DNA from: JBFXAN01 sp050184225
GTDB lineage: Bacteria; Chloroflexota; Dehalococcoidia; CAUJGQ01
Direction of reading: 5' to 3'
NCBI GenBank assembly: GCA_050184225.1
Contig: JBFXAN010000118.1
Span: 1 to 20,482, forward strand
Length of the DNA: 20,482 nucleotides
The position numbers and the translations under genes are program-made. Below, in pieces: positions 1 through 7,404 of this stretch. A model generated the notes under the pieces. The model saw only the letters and a list, made by a program, of their open reading frames with translations. It ran no database searches and was not told the DNA's origin. The number at the start of each line of letters is the position of its first letter. Within the stretch, counting starts at the first letter, position 1.

Positions 1-612
1 GATGTCCAGGGCGACCACCGTCGCGCCGGTGATGGCGCGCAGGATCTGGATGGCGACATGGCCCAGCCCACCCGTGCCGATCACGACGGCCGTGCTGCCC
101 GCTCCCAGCTTCGGCAGCGAGTTCTTGATCGCGTGGTAGGGCGTCAGCCCGGCATCCGTAAGAGGGACGTTCACGACCGGGTCGAGGTCGCCGAGCGGCA
201 CGAGATGGCGGGCGTTGTCGACGATCATGTACTCGGCCATGGCGCCGGGCGCGCCGAGGCCCGGCGGCATGATGCCCGCGGCCGCCGCGTTCACGCAGTA
301 GTTCTCTTTACCCTCGGCGCACTTGATGCAACGCCCGCAGCCCCACGGCCCATACACCGCGACGGCGTCGCCGGCGGATAACCCCGTCACCCCCTCGCCC
401 AGGGCGGCGACCACGCCCGCGCCCTCGTGACCGAGGGTGAGCGGCAGCGGGTACGGAAACGTCTCTGCCGGCCAGCTCATCACGACCTGGTCGGAGTGGC
501 AGATCCCCGCGGCGCTGACCTTGAGCAGCACCTGGCCGGGGCCAGGCTCCGGGTCGGGCACGGTCACGACCTCGGGCTTCGCCCCGACCTCGCGATATTG
601 AACCGCCTTCAT
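1..612 (-). CDS. Zinc-dependent alcohol dehydrogenase, 3' end cut off by window edge
   Basis: Medium-chain NAD(P)-dependent alcohol dehydrogenase that oxidises alcohols or reduces aldehydes in the cytoplasm. The 204 visible residues cover the GroES-like domain and the start of the Rossmann fold. Catalytic zinc ligands are visible at Cys38 (GICHSD) and His62 (GHEGAG); the third position is Asp153 (TDAGLTPYH), where classical enzymes have Cys. The structural zinc lobe is complete with Cys92, Cys95, Cys98 and Cys106. The nucleotide-binding glycine motif GTGGLG is at 179-184. The ATG at 612 is preceded by AGGAGG at a good distance. The gene starts four bases after the stop of the upstream reductase-like gene, so the two are probably co-transcribed. 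About 140 C-terminal residues are outside the window, judged by usual family length. Substrate cannot be told from sequence. Confidence 0.93.
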   Translation of the reverse strand, partial: MKAVQYREVGAKPEVVTVPDPEPGPGQVLLKVSAAGICHSDQVVMSWPAETFPYPLPLTLGHEGAGVVAALGEGVTGLSAGDAVAVYGPWGCGRCIKCAEGKENYCVNAAAAGIMPPGLGAPGAMAEYMIVDNARHLVPLGDLDPVVNVPLTDAGLTPYHAIKNSLPKLGAGSTAVVIGTGGLGHVAIQILRAITGATVVALDI

Positions 613-616
613 CGCG

Positions 617-1255
617 TCACCCTCCTACGCCGATGCCCGTACCGGTGGGGCCGAGCAGCTTCCAGCCGCTCTGCCACGACCAGCCGTCGCGCATATTCAG
701 GTTGATGTTGAGCAGCGCCATCCCCTCCAGCGCCCGCGCCCTCGCCAGCGGACCGGCGTCGATCGGGCGGAAGCCCAGCGAGTCGACCAGCGCCAGCACC
801 GTGCGCTTCGCCCGGTGGTCGTCGCCGGCGACGAAGCCGTCCAACGGGATCGCGACGACGCGAGGATCGCTTTGATGTGCGGCGAGGATGGTATTGATCG
901 CCTTCACGACCTTTGCGTTTGGCGCCATCCCCTGCGTCAGCTCCGCGTTCGACGGCCCGTCGAGCTGCTCGGGAGCGAAGCGATTCGTCACGTCGATCAC
1001 GACTTTGCCGTCGAGTGCGGCCCCAAGCTCGCTGACGATCGCCTGGACGGCGTCGAAGGGGACCGCCAGGATGACGATCTCCGCATCCGCCACCGCCTCG
1101 CCGTTCGAGCGCGCCGCGCCGGCGCCGACCTCCGCCGCGACGCGCTCCGCTTCGCTGGGGATCGCTGACGTGAGCGTGACGGCATGGCCGGCGCGGACAC
1201 TCGCCGTCGCGAGCGCCCGGCCGACGTTGCCGGCGCCGATGATCGCAATCTGCAT
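617..1255 (-). CDS. F420-dependent NADP reductase-like oxidoreductase
   Basis: A 212-residue cytoplasmic protein with an N-terminal Rossmann fold. The dinucleotide-binding motif IIGAGNVGRALA is at residues 5-16, followed by the VIDVTNRF strand typical of the F420-dependent NADP reductase family (COG2085, NADP_F420_oxidored fold). Well-studied members pass hydride between coenzyme F420 and NADP, but many homologues of this size have no proven substrate, so the cofactor is inferred. The ATG at 1255 has AGGAGG seven bases upstream. It lies between the dioxygenase gene (38 bp upstream) and the alcohol dehydrogenase gene (4 bp downstream), so a shared transcript is likely. An LLM-class enzyme elsewhere in the same run fits an F420-using organism. 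Confidence 0.88.
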   Translation of the reverse strand: MQIAIIGAGNVGRALATASVRAGHAVTLTSAIPSEAERVAAEVGAGAARSNGEAVADAEIVILAVPFDAVQAIVSELGAALDGKVVIDVTNRFAPEQLDGPSNAELTQGMAPNAKVVKAINTILAAHQSDPRVVAIPLDGFVAGDDHRAKRTVLALVDSLGFRPIDAGPLARARALEGMALLNINLNMRDGWSWQSGWKLLGPTGTGIGVGG

Positions 1256-1293
1256 GATGGGCCTCCTGTGTCGTGGTGCACTGTGCGTGCGAG

Positions 1294-2094
1294 TCAGCCG
1301 ATGCGCACGCCGAGCATGGAGACGGAGCCGCCGTCGAAGCCCTCCACCGGGAAGCTGATCGACTCATCGCCCTGGCACTGTGCCAGAACGTAGAGCAGCG
1401 GCAGATAATGCTCCGGGGTGGGCACGGCCAGAGCGGCGTCCGTGCCCAACGTCTCATACGCGACGACGGGGTCGGGGTTGTGGGTCGTGATCAACTCACG
1501 CAGGCGGGACTCGAATCGCACCGCCCAGTCGTAGGGCTCGACCGCGTGGCGCCCCCAGGCATACGTGTGCAGGTTGTGCACGACGTTACCCGATCCGAGG
1601 ATCAGCACCCCTTCGTCGCGCAGCGGGCCGAGCCGGCGGGCGACGTCGTAGTGCTCCCGCGCGGTGCAGGTCTCGTCGATGCTCAGTTGCACCACGGGGA
1701 TGTCCGCCTGCGGATACAGATGCACCAGCAGCGACCAGGCGCCGTGGTCGAGTCCCCACATCTCGTCCAGTTCCACAGGCATCGGGGCGAGCAGGTCACG
1801 CACCCGCCGTGCCAGGTCGGGCGCCCCCGGCGCCGGATACCGCACCGCGTACAGCTCGCGGGGGAAGCCGCCGAAGTCGTGGATCGTGCGCGGCCGGTCG
1901 TTGATCGTGACGCGGCTGCCCGGCACGTACCAGTGGGCCGACACGGCCAGCACGGCGCGCGGCCGTGGCAGTTCTGCGGCCAGGCGCTGCCACGCTTCCG
2001 TATAGGCGTTGCGCGCGATGGCGTTCAGCGGGTTGCCGTGACCCAGGAAGACGGCCGGCATCCGCCCGGCGGCACCCTCGGTGGACTCGGTCAT
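1294..2094 (-). CDS. ygiD: YgiD-type (DODA) extradiol ring-cleavage dioxygenase
   Basis: A 266-residue member of the class III extradiol dioxygenase family typified by E. coli YgiD (4,5-DOPA dioxygenase). Metal ligands expected for this family are visible as His19 (FLGHGNP), His54 (SAHW), His173 or His176 (NVVHNLH) and His229 (PEHYLPLL). A further conserved His117 lies in GLDHGAW. The length is normal for the family. The ATG at 2094 has GAAGGAGG upstream. Members open catechol-type rings using a zinc or iron centre; the natural substrate is often unknown and is not assigned here. The gene is 38 bp upstream of the reductase-like gene and may head an operon with it and the alcohol dehydrogenase. 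Confidence 0.92.
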   Translation of the reverse strand: MTESTEGAAGRMPAVFLGHGNPLNAIARNAYTEAWQRLAAELPRPRAVLAVSAHWYVPGSRVTINDRPRTIHDFGGFPRELYAVRYPAPGAPDLARRVRDLLAPMPVELDEMWGLDHGAWSLLVHLYPQADIPVVQLSIDETCTAREHYDVARRLGPLRDEGVLILGSGNVVHNLHTYAWGRHAVEPYDWAVRFESRLRELITTHNPDPVVAYETLGTDAALAVPTPEHYLPLLYVLAQCQGDESISFPVEGFDGGSVSMLGVRIG

Positions 2095-2182
2095 AACGAC
2101 CTCCTTCGTCGCACCACCTTCAAGCGGTAACCGTCTACGTCGCGCCGGGGCGGTTGGCCTGACCGGGAGACCATACCACCGC

Positions 2183-2228
2183 GAGCAGCATCTGGCCGGA
2201 TTCCGCGTCGGGCACGCTCACGACCTCG
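2183..2228 (-). pseudogene. Short remnant resembling an alcohol dehydrogenase N-terminus
   Basis: These 46 bases align with bases 523-574 inside the alcohol dehydrogenase gene on the same strand. There are two matching blocks (17 bases with one mismatch, 29 bases with about four) and one 6-base gap that keeps the frame. Translated, the remnant reads EVVSVPDAESGQMLLAV against EVVTVPDPEPGPGQVLLKV. Similarity fades on the gene-interior side and the frame soon stops. It overlaps the last codons of the FMN reductase gene in another frame. It is probably debris of a second, diverged dehydrogenase gene; a chance match is unlikely but possible. Confidence 0.5.
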
Positions 2229-2799
2229 CTCCCGCACCGACTGGCACATTCGCGCCGAACATCACGATCCAGTGGTCGAACGCCTCCAGGAACGTCCGCA
2301 GGAATTCGCGCGTGCTCTCATTTATCAGCGTGCCATCGGCGTCGAAGAGGCCGGCAGCGCCACCGATATAGGCTTCGGGCTGTGGCATGGCCGCGACGTC
2401 CAGGAACACCAGCGCCTGGCGGAGATGATGGTTGGCGCCGAACCCGCCGATGGCGCCCGACGAGACGCTCACGACCGCTCCCGGCTTGCCCTGCCAGGAG
2501 TTCGCGCCAAATGGCCGCGACCCAACATCGATCGCGTTCTTCAGCGCGCCGGGGATCGAGCGGTTGTACTCCGGGGTGACGAACAGCACGGCATCGGCGG
2601 CCTTCACGCGCCGGCGGAACTCGGTCCACGCCGCCGGCGGGGTGTCTTCCTGGTCCTGGTTGTAGTGCGGGAGATGGCCGATCTCGACGATCTCCAGCCT
2701 CAGCGACGCGGGGGCGAGTTCCGCCAGCGCCCGCGCCGTCTTCCGATTGGACGAGTCCTTTCGCAGACTCCCAACGAACACGGCAATGTCTCTCGACAC
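2218..2799 (-). CDS. NADPH-dependent FMN reductase family protein
   Basis: A flavodoxin-like protein of 193 residues from the chosen GTG start at 2799. The FMN-phosphate loop GSLRKDSSNRK lies near residues 10-20, and TPEYNRSIPGALKNAID, the second hallmark of the NADPH-dependent FMN reductase / azoreductase group, near 76-92. Such enzymes reduce FMN, quinones or azo compounds in the cytoplasm. The GTG is preferred over an ATG 19 codons upstream because AGAAGGA sits just before it and the family begins with the IAVFVGSLR strand. The last few residues (VGAGARS) are read through the edge of the dehydrogenase-like remnant and may be an acquired tail. Confidence 0.9.
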   Translation of the reverse strand: MSRDIAVFVGSLRKDSSNRKTARALAELAPASLRLEIVEIGHLPHYNQDQEDTPPAAWTEFRRRVKAADAVLFVTPEYNRSIPGALKNAIDVGSRPFGANSWQGKPGAVVSVSSGAIGGFGANHHLRQALVFLDVAAMPQPEAYIGGAAGLFDADGTLINESTREFLRTFLEAFDHWIVMFGANVPVGAGARS

Positions 2800-3144
2800 G
2801 GTTCCTTCTCCTCGTCCGGCGGGTGCAAAGCGGCATGGCGCATCGGAGTACGTCAACTATGGCGGTGCTGTTCGCTGACACATGCAGCAATGGCGGTTCG
2901 GGTGGTGCCTTGGGAACACCCGAACCGCCATTGCTCTCCTGCTCCTCGTATTCTCGGTGCACGCTGGCGCCTCTGGATCACCCGGAGTCGGTATCTTGCC
3001 GTCGTTTTACCGGCGTGAAGGCGTAACGTGGCATCGGCCGGCGGCCGGTATCAGCGGCGAACGATTGTGCCGCTTCTCAACCCCCGCTCTCCGGCGCCGG
3101 CCCGCGACCTGAATTCGTCAAGGATGCAGAGCGGCGGCTCCGCC
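2800..3144. other. 345-bp intergenic region
   Basis: Space between the FMN reductase start and the end of the disulfide reductase gene. No ORF here has a convincing ribosome binding site or a recognisable protein. It holds the long inverted repeat at 2887-2934. Near 3130-3142 a short GGCG/CGCC self-complementary stretch lies just after the upstream gene and could be a weak terminator, but no T-tract follows it. No clear promoter was seen for the FMN reductase gene. Confidence 0.6.
2887..2934. repeat. Perfect 18-bp inverted repeat with 12-base loop
   Basis: Left arm GCAATGGCGGTTCGGGTG (2887-2904) and its exact reverse complement (2917-2934) flank a 12-base loop. It would form a very stable hairpin on either strand. 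No T-tract follows on either side, so it is not a textbook intrinsic terminator. It lies in the presumed leader of the FMN reductase gene, about 90 bp upstream of its start, and about 210 bp past the end of the preceding gene. Confidence 0.85.
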
Positions 3145-4644
3145 TCACACATGCGCCGGCGGGTCGCTGGCCGGGAACGATTGAGCGACCGTACGGTCGT
3201 AGGGGTCCAGTCCCTCATCCAGGTCGAATGCAGGTGACGCACGAACCGTGACCGCCTCGGCCGGGACGTTCCCAAAGAGCGCGTTCAGTCCCTCCGCCAT
3301 GGTCGGGTGCGTGAGGATGGCGTCGCGCAGAGCGGTGTACGGCAACCCCGCGAGCATCGCTGTCTGGACCACAGCCATGACCTCACCGGCCTCGGGGCCG
3401 ATCATCGTGAAGCCCAGAATGTGGCCAGCGTGCGCGTCCACCAGCGCCTTCATGAACCCCCGCGTCGGCAGCATTGTCCGCGTCCGCAGCACTTCGCCGA
3501 TCGGGAGCTGTGCCACTCGCACGGCGACGCCGCCGCGCTGGGCTTCGCGTTCGTTCAGTCCAACGCGCGCGAGGGGTGGGTCAGTGAACATGCAAAACGG
3601 GACGAGCCGGCCGCGTGTGCTGCGGCTACCCCCAGCCAGGCTATCCCGGATGATTCGAAAATCGTCGAGAGAGATGTGTGTGAACTGCGGGCTGCCGGCA
3701 CACTCGCCGATCGCCCAGACGTCGGGTGCGCTCGTCTCCAGGCGGTCGTTGACCTGGATGTAGCGCCGAGCGTCCAGCGCAACCCCGGCCGCCTCCAGCC
3801 CAATCCCGGCCGTGTTGGGGGTGCGTCCGGCGGCGACGAGGATGTCGCTCCCGTCGATCGTCCGCTCTCCCTGAAGGTCGCGCACGAGCAGCCTGACGTT
3901 CGCGCCGGAACGCCCTTCGACGCGCAGGACTTCGGTTTGAAGCAGAACTTCGATGCCGTCATCCTGGAGGATCTGCTGGATCTCTTCGGCGACATCGGCA
4001 TCCTCGCGGCGGGCGAGCTGGGGACCGTGTTCGATTACTGTTACCCGGCTGCCAAAGCGTCGGTACGCCTGTGCGAATTCAAGCCCGACGTATCCACCGC
4101 CGACCACGATCAGATGATCGGGCAGGTAACCAAGTTCGAGCGCTTCGATGTGCGTGAGCGGCGCAGCATCGGCAAGACCGGGAACGGGCGGGATGCTGGC
4201 GTGTGTCCCCAGATTCAGGAAGATACGATCTCCCACCAGCGCCCGCGTGCCGCCATCGCGGAGACGCACGTCGATCGTTTTCGGCGCCGTGAAGCGCCCG
4301 GACCCCATAATCAGTTCGGCGCCGCTCGTCTTGTAGCGGTCCAGGTGCATGGCAACCAGGCCGTCAACCATGTCGCGTTTACGCTGCCGGACGCGCTCCA
4401 TATCGACAACGGCCTGGCCCGTGCTGATCCCGATCTGCGCCGCGTGATGCACGCAATCGGCGAGCTTCGCGCTCCACACCTCGTTCTTGCTGGGAAGACA
4501 GTTGATGTTCGGGCAGGAACCGCCGATCCATTGCCGTTCGACGACGGCGGTCCGCTGACCGGACTGCGCCAGGTGCCACGCGAGATACTTCCCACCCTCA
4601 CCGCTGCCGATCACAACCACGTCAAAGCGCACTGGTTCAGGCAT
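3145..4644 (-). CDS. Mercuric-reductase-like pyridine nucleotide-disulfide oxidoreductase
   Basis: A 499-residue FAD flavoprotein of the class I disulfide reductase family (lipoamide dehydrogenase, glutathione reductase and MerA relatives). The FAD motif GSGEGG is at 13-18. The redox-active disulfide is GGSCPNINCLPSK with Cys44 and Cys49. The NAD(P) motif VVGGGYVGLEF is near 180-190, the second FAD motif DVWAIGECAG near 308-317, and the catalytic His446-Pro447 with Glu451 lies in HPTMAE. There is no N-terminal heavy-metal-binding domain and no C-terminal cysteine pair, so true mercuric reductase activity is unlikely. Residues 461-499 form an extra tail ending in QSFPASDPPA. The ATG at 4644 has GGAGGAG upstream, inside an inverted repeat. 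Substrate is unknown; no lipoyl enzyme or mer gene is nearby. Confidence 0.92.
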   Translation of the reverse strand: MPEPVRFDVVVIGSGEGGKYLAWHLAQSGQRTAVVERQWIGGSCPNINCLPSKNEVWSAKLADCVHHAAQIGISTGQAVVDMERVRQRKRDMVDGLVAMHLDRYKTSGAELIMGSGRFTAPKTIDVRLRDGGTRALVGDRIFLNLGTHASIPPVPGLADAAPLTHIEALELGYLPDHLIVVGGGYVGLEFAQAYRRFGSRVTVIEHGPQLARREDADVAEEIQQILQDDGIEVLLQTEVLRVEGRSGANVRLLVRDLQGERTIDGSDILVAAGRTPNTAGIGLEAAGVALDARRYIQVNDRLETSAPDVWAIGECAGSPQFTHISLDDFRIIRDSLAGGSRSTRGRLVPFCMFTDPPLARVGLNEREAQRGGVAVRVAQLPIGEVLRTRTMLPTRGFMKALVDAHAGHILGFTMIGPEAGEVMAVVQTAMLAGLPYTALRDAILTHPTMAEGLNALFGNVPAEAVTVRASPAFDLDEGLDPYDRTVAQSFPASDPPAHV

Positions 4645-4681
4645 GTTCGACTCCTCCGATCTCCTCTATCCATGTCGAACA
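4644..4681 (-). promoter_or_regulatory. 8-bp inverted repeat bracketing the disulfide reductase ribosome binding site
   Basis: Arms TGTTCGAC (4644-4651) and GTCGAACA (4674-4681) are exact reverse complements 22 bases apart. On the transcript the downstream arm runs into the A of the start codon, and the spacer holds two purine-rich stretches, AGAGGAG and GGAGGAG. It could be a dyad operator or an RNA stem that clamps the start codon with the ribosome binding site in its loop. Confidence 0.45.
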
Positions 4682-4847
4682 GAACCGGCTCCTTGGCGTG
4701 CATGGCCGGTAGGTTCGGAAATGTCCCGAGGCCGTACAAGCGCTGCGACGTGGTTTGAGAAAGGCCCCCGATAGGCGTGCGGCGCCGGCGGTGCCGGACG
4801 GGCCACCTTCGGGGAGGCTGGTCACCATCCTCAACGATCGATCGCGC

Positions 4848-5750
4848 TCATCGGTCCTCCGGTCGCTCCTGCTCAGCGAAGGGATAGCGCGTGCGGAAGT
4901 CCTCGGCGACCTCCTCCATCGTCACCCAGCGCACGCCGTCATGGCCGTTGATGTACTCGATCAGCCGCTCCAGCACGAGCAGCACCTGCGGGCGGCCGCT
5001 GACATCCGGATGGATGGTGAACGGAAACACGGCGTAGTCCAGCTCGCGGTACATCCAATCGAACTGATCGCGCCAGAGCTGCTCGATGTCGCGCGGATTG
5101 ACGAAGCCGTGGCTGTTGGGGGATGCCTTCATGAACATCATCGGTGGCAGGTCATCGACGTACCAGTTCGCGCCGATCTCAACCAGGTCGATCTCGCGTC
5201 CGTGCTCCAGCGGCTGCATCCACTCCGCCGCCGGCTTCGCGTAGTCGATCGTCGTCCAGCGGTCGCCGACACGCGCATAGAACGGCACGAAGTCGCGATA
5301 GCCCTGGCTGTGGTCGTAGCGGAATCCGTGCTTCAGGAGGAACTCCGCGGTGACGCCGGACATCTCCCACCAGGGCGCGACGTAGCCTCGCGGACGGCGG
5401 CCCGTACACCGCTCGATCAGTGCGACCGACTTCTCGAGAACATCCTCCTCCTGTCGCGACGTCATTGAGACCGGGTTCTCATGCAGGTAGCCGTGGGCGC
5501 CAATTTCGTGTCCGGCGTCGACGATCTGTTGCACCTGGCGCGGGAACGTCTCCAGGGAGTGACCGGGAATGAACCAGCTCGCCTTGAGCTGGTAGCGCTC
5601 GAACAGCTTCAGCAGCCGGATGACCCCGATCTCACCTGCCCAGACGCCGCGCTGGATGTCGGACGGCGACTCGGCACCGCCGTAGGAGCCGATCCATCCG
5701 GCCACTGCATCAATGTCGACCCCGAACGTCGCCAGAATCTGTTTCGCCAC
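4848..5750 (-). CDS. Polysaccharide deacetylase family protein (HpPgdA/PuuE-like)
   Basis: A 300-residue NodB-fold hydrolase. The catalytic set is visible: Asp12 and Asp14 in FGVDIDA, and His86 and His90 in GAHGYLHEN, the metal-binding arrangement of the cytosolic HpPgdA and PuuE/allantoinase-like subgroup. Further signatures are RGYVAPWWEMS near 120-130 and FTIHPDVSGRP near 243-253. There is no signal peptide, so it probably acts in the cytoplasm on a small amide or N-acetyl compound rather than on cell-wall glycan. The start is GTG at 5750, with GGAGGG upstream. The gene lies 55 bp after the LLM oxidoreductase gene and may share its transcript. Substrate is unassigned. Confidence 0.92.
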   Translation of the reverse strand: MAKQILATFGVDIDAVAGWIGSYGGAESPSDIQRGVWAGEIGVIRLLKLFERYQLKASWFIPGHSLETFPRQVQQIVDAGHEIGAHGYLHENPVSMTSRQEEDVLEKSVALIERCTGRRPRGYVAPWWEMSGVTAEFLLKHGFRYDHSQGYRDFVPFYARVGDRWTTIDYAKPAAEWMQPLEHGREIDLVEIGANWYVDDLPPMMFMKASPNSHGFVNPRDIEQLWRDQFDWMYRELDYAVFPFTIHPDVSGRPQVLLVLERLIEYINGHDGVRWVTMEEVAEDFRTRYPFAEQERPEDR

Positions 5751-5805
5751 GACTCACCCTCCCTCCACGCTGTCCCGCGCGGAGTTACGGTCGCCGCGTC
5801 CAAGG

Positions 5806-6702
5806 TCAGCGCCCGCGCCGGCGTGCGGCGGCCTCCCGCACGCGCGGCACGACTTCGAGGGCGAACCGGCGAAGTTGGATTTCGGGCTGGTCTGCGGGCG
5901 CGAAGATGTAGCTATCCATGCCGCGCTCCACCGTCAGCGCGGTCAGCTCATCCACCCACTGACCGACGGGACCGTCGAGGAACCCGGCCGATGGGCCGTC
6001 GGTGATCGTGCCCATCACGTTGTACAGCCGCCGGATGGAGGCGGGATCGCGGCCGGCCCGCGTGGCCGCTTCATCGATGCGTTGGTTCATGTCAGACAGC
6101 CGCTCCGACGGTACGTAGGACGACGAGGGAATCCAACCGTCGGCGAGCCGGCCGGTCAGGTCAAGCATCCGCGGGCCGACGGCGCCGACCCAGATGCCGA
6201 TGGGGTGGGCGGGCGCCGGACCCGGGCGCGCCCCAGCAAGGCGGTAAAAGCGGCCGGTGAAGCGAGCCGACGGCGGGTCGCTCCACAGCAGCCGGATCAC
6301 GGCGATCGCCTCCTCAAGGGCGGCCACGGCCTCGCCGGGGGTGCGCGTCGGGCCGCCCATCGCCGCAATCGCCTCCCAGAAGCTGCCAGCGCCGAGGCCC
6401 AGCTCGAAACGGCCGCCGCTGATCCGGTCGAGCGAGGCGGCTGCCTTGGCGAGCACGGCGGGCGGGCGCAACGGCAGATTGGCGACATCGGGGAAGAGCC
6501 ACACGCGCGTGGTCTGCGTGGCGAGCGCGGTAAGCACGGTCCAGGTGTCGAGGAACCGGCGCTGATAGGGGTGGTCCTGAATGCCGATCAGCTCGAGGCC
6601 GCACTCCTCCACGAGCTGCGCCTGCCGCACGAGCCCCGCGTAGTCGGCGGTATCGGGCACAAGGAAGTAGCCGAAGGTGATGGCGTTGCCGTAATCCGTC
6701 AT
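5806..6702 (-). CDS. LLM class flavin-dependent (probably F420-type) oxidoreductase
   Basis: A luciferase-like TIM-barrel protein of 298 residues from the chosen start. It opens with GYFLVPDTADYAGLVRQA, has the conserved DRISGGRFELGLGAG strand-loop of the family, and then the IGIWVGAVGPRMLDLTGRLADGW segment typical of F420-dependent LLM enzymes. Such proteins use F420H2 or FMN to reduce or oxidise small molecules in the cytoplasm. The ATG at 6702 is chosen because the family starts here and AGGGGA lies about nine bases upstream. The frame stays open to 6846, but that extension does not match the family. The F420 link is inferred from subfamily resemblance. Confidence 0.9.
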   Translation of the reverse strand: MTDYGNAITFGYFLVPDTADYAGLVRQAQLVEECGLELIGIQDHPYQRRFLDTWTVLTALATQTTRVWLFPDVANLPLRPPAVLAKAAASLDRISGGRFELGLGAGSFWEAIAAMGGPTRTPGEAVAALEEAIAVIRLLWSDPPSARFTGRFYRLAGARPGPAPAHPIGIWVGAVGPRMLDLTGRLADGWIPSSSYVPSERLSDMNQRIDEAATRAGRDPASIRRLYNVMGTITDGPSAGFLDGPVGQWVDELTALTVERGMDSYIFAPADQPEIQLRRFALEVVPRVREAAARRRGR

Positions 6703-6902
6703 ACGGTCCATCCCCTGCACGTCCGCCGCCGATGTCACTCGCCAGCATATCAGCTTGTCGATACCATCGCGGCTCCGCCGATAGCAGACCTCGCACGCGG
6801 CGAGGTGGGCGCTGAGCTGCTTCGCGCTCCGTCGCCGGTTCGACACCGGCTCCGACGGGGTTCAGGCGTCGCTGCTGCGCGCCCGTTGCTGAGGCATACA
6901 CA

Positions 6903-7385
6903 CTACGGGACAAGCTGCCACTCACTCGGCAGGCGGTAGCTGAAGACCTGGCGGGTGAGGTGCTGGCCGTCGAAGATGCGGCCGCGGCCGGTGCGGGTGA
7001 TCTCGCGATAGCTGTTCTGAATCTGGACGATGCGCTTGCGCACCAGGTTAAAGAGCACGGCGCCCGCCTTCACCGGCTGCAGGCTCGCCTCACGGGTGGT
7101 GTCGTCCACCACGCGAAAAGGCGGCTGTTCGTGTGGCGCGCAGAACGCCAACGCCTGATGCACGGCGTCATAGTGACCGGGGACATTGCGCTCGTCGAAC
7201 ATGGCCAGGCCGTTGAGCACCCGCTCTTCCAGCCCGTGATAGTACGGCTCGGCCAAGTGCAGCAATTCCTGGGCGCTGTTCGGCCCTTGCTGGCAGCCGC
7301 GCAGTAACGCGGGCAAAGCATCGGCGTCCGCGACAAAGCTGATGCTGCCTGTGTGGTCGACGAGCGTGCAGCGAAGAACATTCAT
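6903..7385 (-). CDS. Hypothetical protein, 160 residues
   Basis: Not recognised. It is a soluble protein with no signal peptide or membrane segment. The N-terminus (MNVLRCTLVDHTGSISFVAD) looks like a small beta-rich domain. A middle part follows with several His and acidic residues (LAEPYYHGLEERVLNGL, NVPGHYDAVHQALAFCAPHE), then a basic stretch (LVRKRIVQIQNSYREI) and the tail FSYRLPSEWQLVP. The ATG at 7385 has no ribosome binding site, but a good promoter at 7405-7434 would give a leader of only about 13 bases. The coding frame is supported by GC bias at third positions and the upstream promoter. It is transcribed away from the MFS gene and lies 200 bp upstream of the LLM gene. Confidence 0.75.
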   Translation of the reverse strand: MNVLRCTLVDHTGSISFVADADALPALLRGCQQGPNSAQELLHLAEPYYHGLEERVLNGLAMFDERNVPGHYDAVHQALAFCAPHEQPPFRVVDDTTREASLQPVKAGAVLFNLVRKRIVQIQNSYREITRTGRGRIFDGQHLTRQVFSYRLPSEWQLVP

Positions 7386-7404
7386 GGTATCGGCTTCAGC
7401 TTTG

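Noticed and set aside
2895..2925. GGGTGGTGCC within the long hairpin, similar to the T-box core of T-box riboswitches
   Set aside because: No specifier stem or other T-box elements lie upstream on the plus strand, which is FMN reductase coding sequence, and no tRNA synthetase or amino-acid gene follows on that strand.
3145..4644. Annotation of the disulfide reductase as a true mercuric reductase (merA)
   Set aside because: It lacks the heavy-metal-binding domain and the C-terminal cysteine pair of MerA, and no merR, merT or merP gene is nearby.
3307..4758. A 483-codon plus-strand open frame across the disulfide reductase gene
   Set aside because: Composition-driven shadow. All catalytic motifs of a known enzyme lie on the minus strand.
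4833..4842. CGATCGATCG palindrome near the end of the deacetylase gene
   Set aside because: Short tandem GATC palindromes are expected by chance, and it lies beside no promoter or terminator.
6703..6846. N-terminal extension of the LLM frame with HLAACEVC, like an anti-sigma zinc finger
   Set aside because: It has no start signal and does not belong to the LLM fold. The HxxxCxxC match is short and no sigma factor gene is near.
6834..6857. A T-arm-like stem with GGTTCGA loop that suggested a tRNA
   Set aside because: No matching acceptor strand, D-arm or anticodon arm could be found at the right distance upstream, and the stem alone is easily formed by chance in GC-rich DNA.
5713..6939. A 408-codon plus-strand open frame across the LLM gene
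   Set aside because: Shadow of the LLM oxidoreductase, with no recognisable domain of its own.
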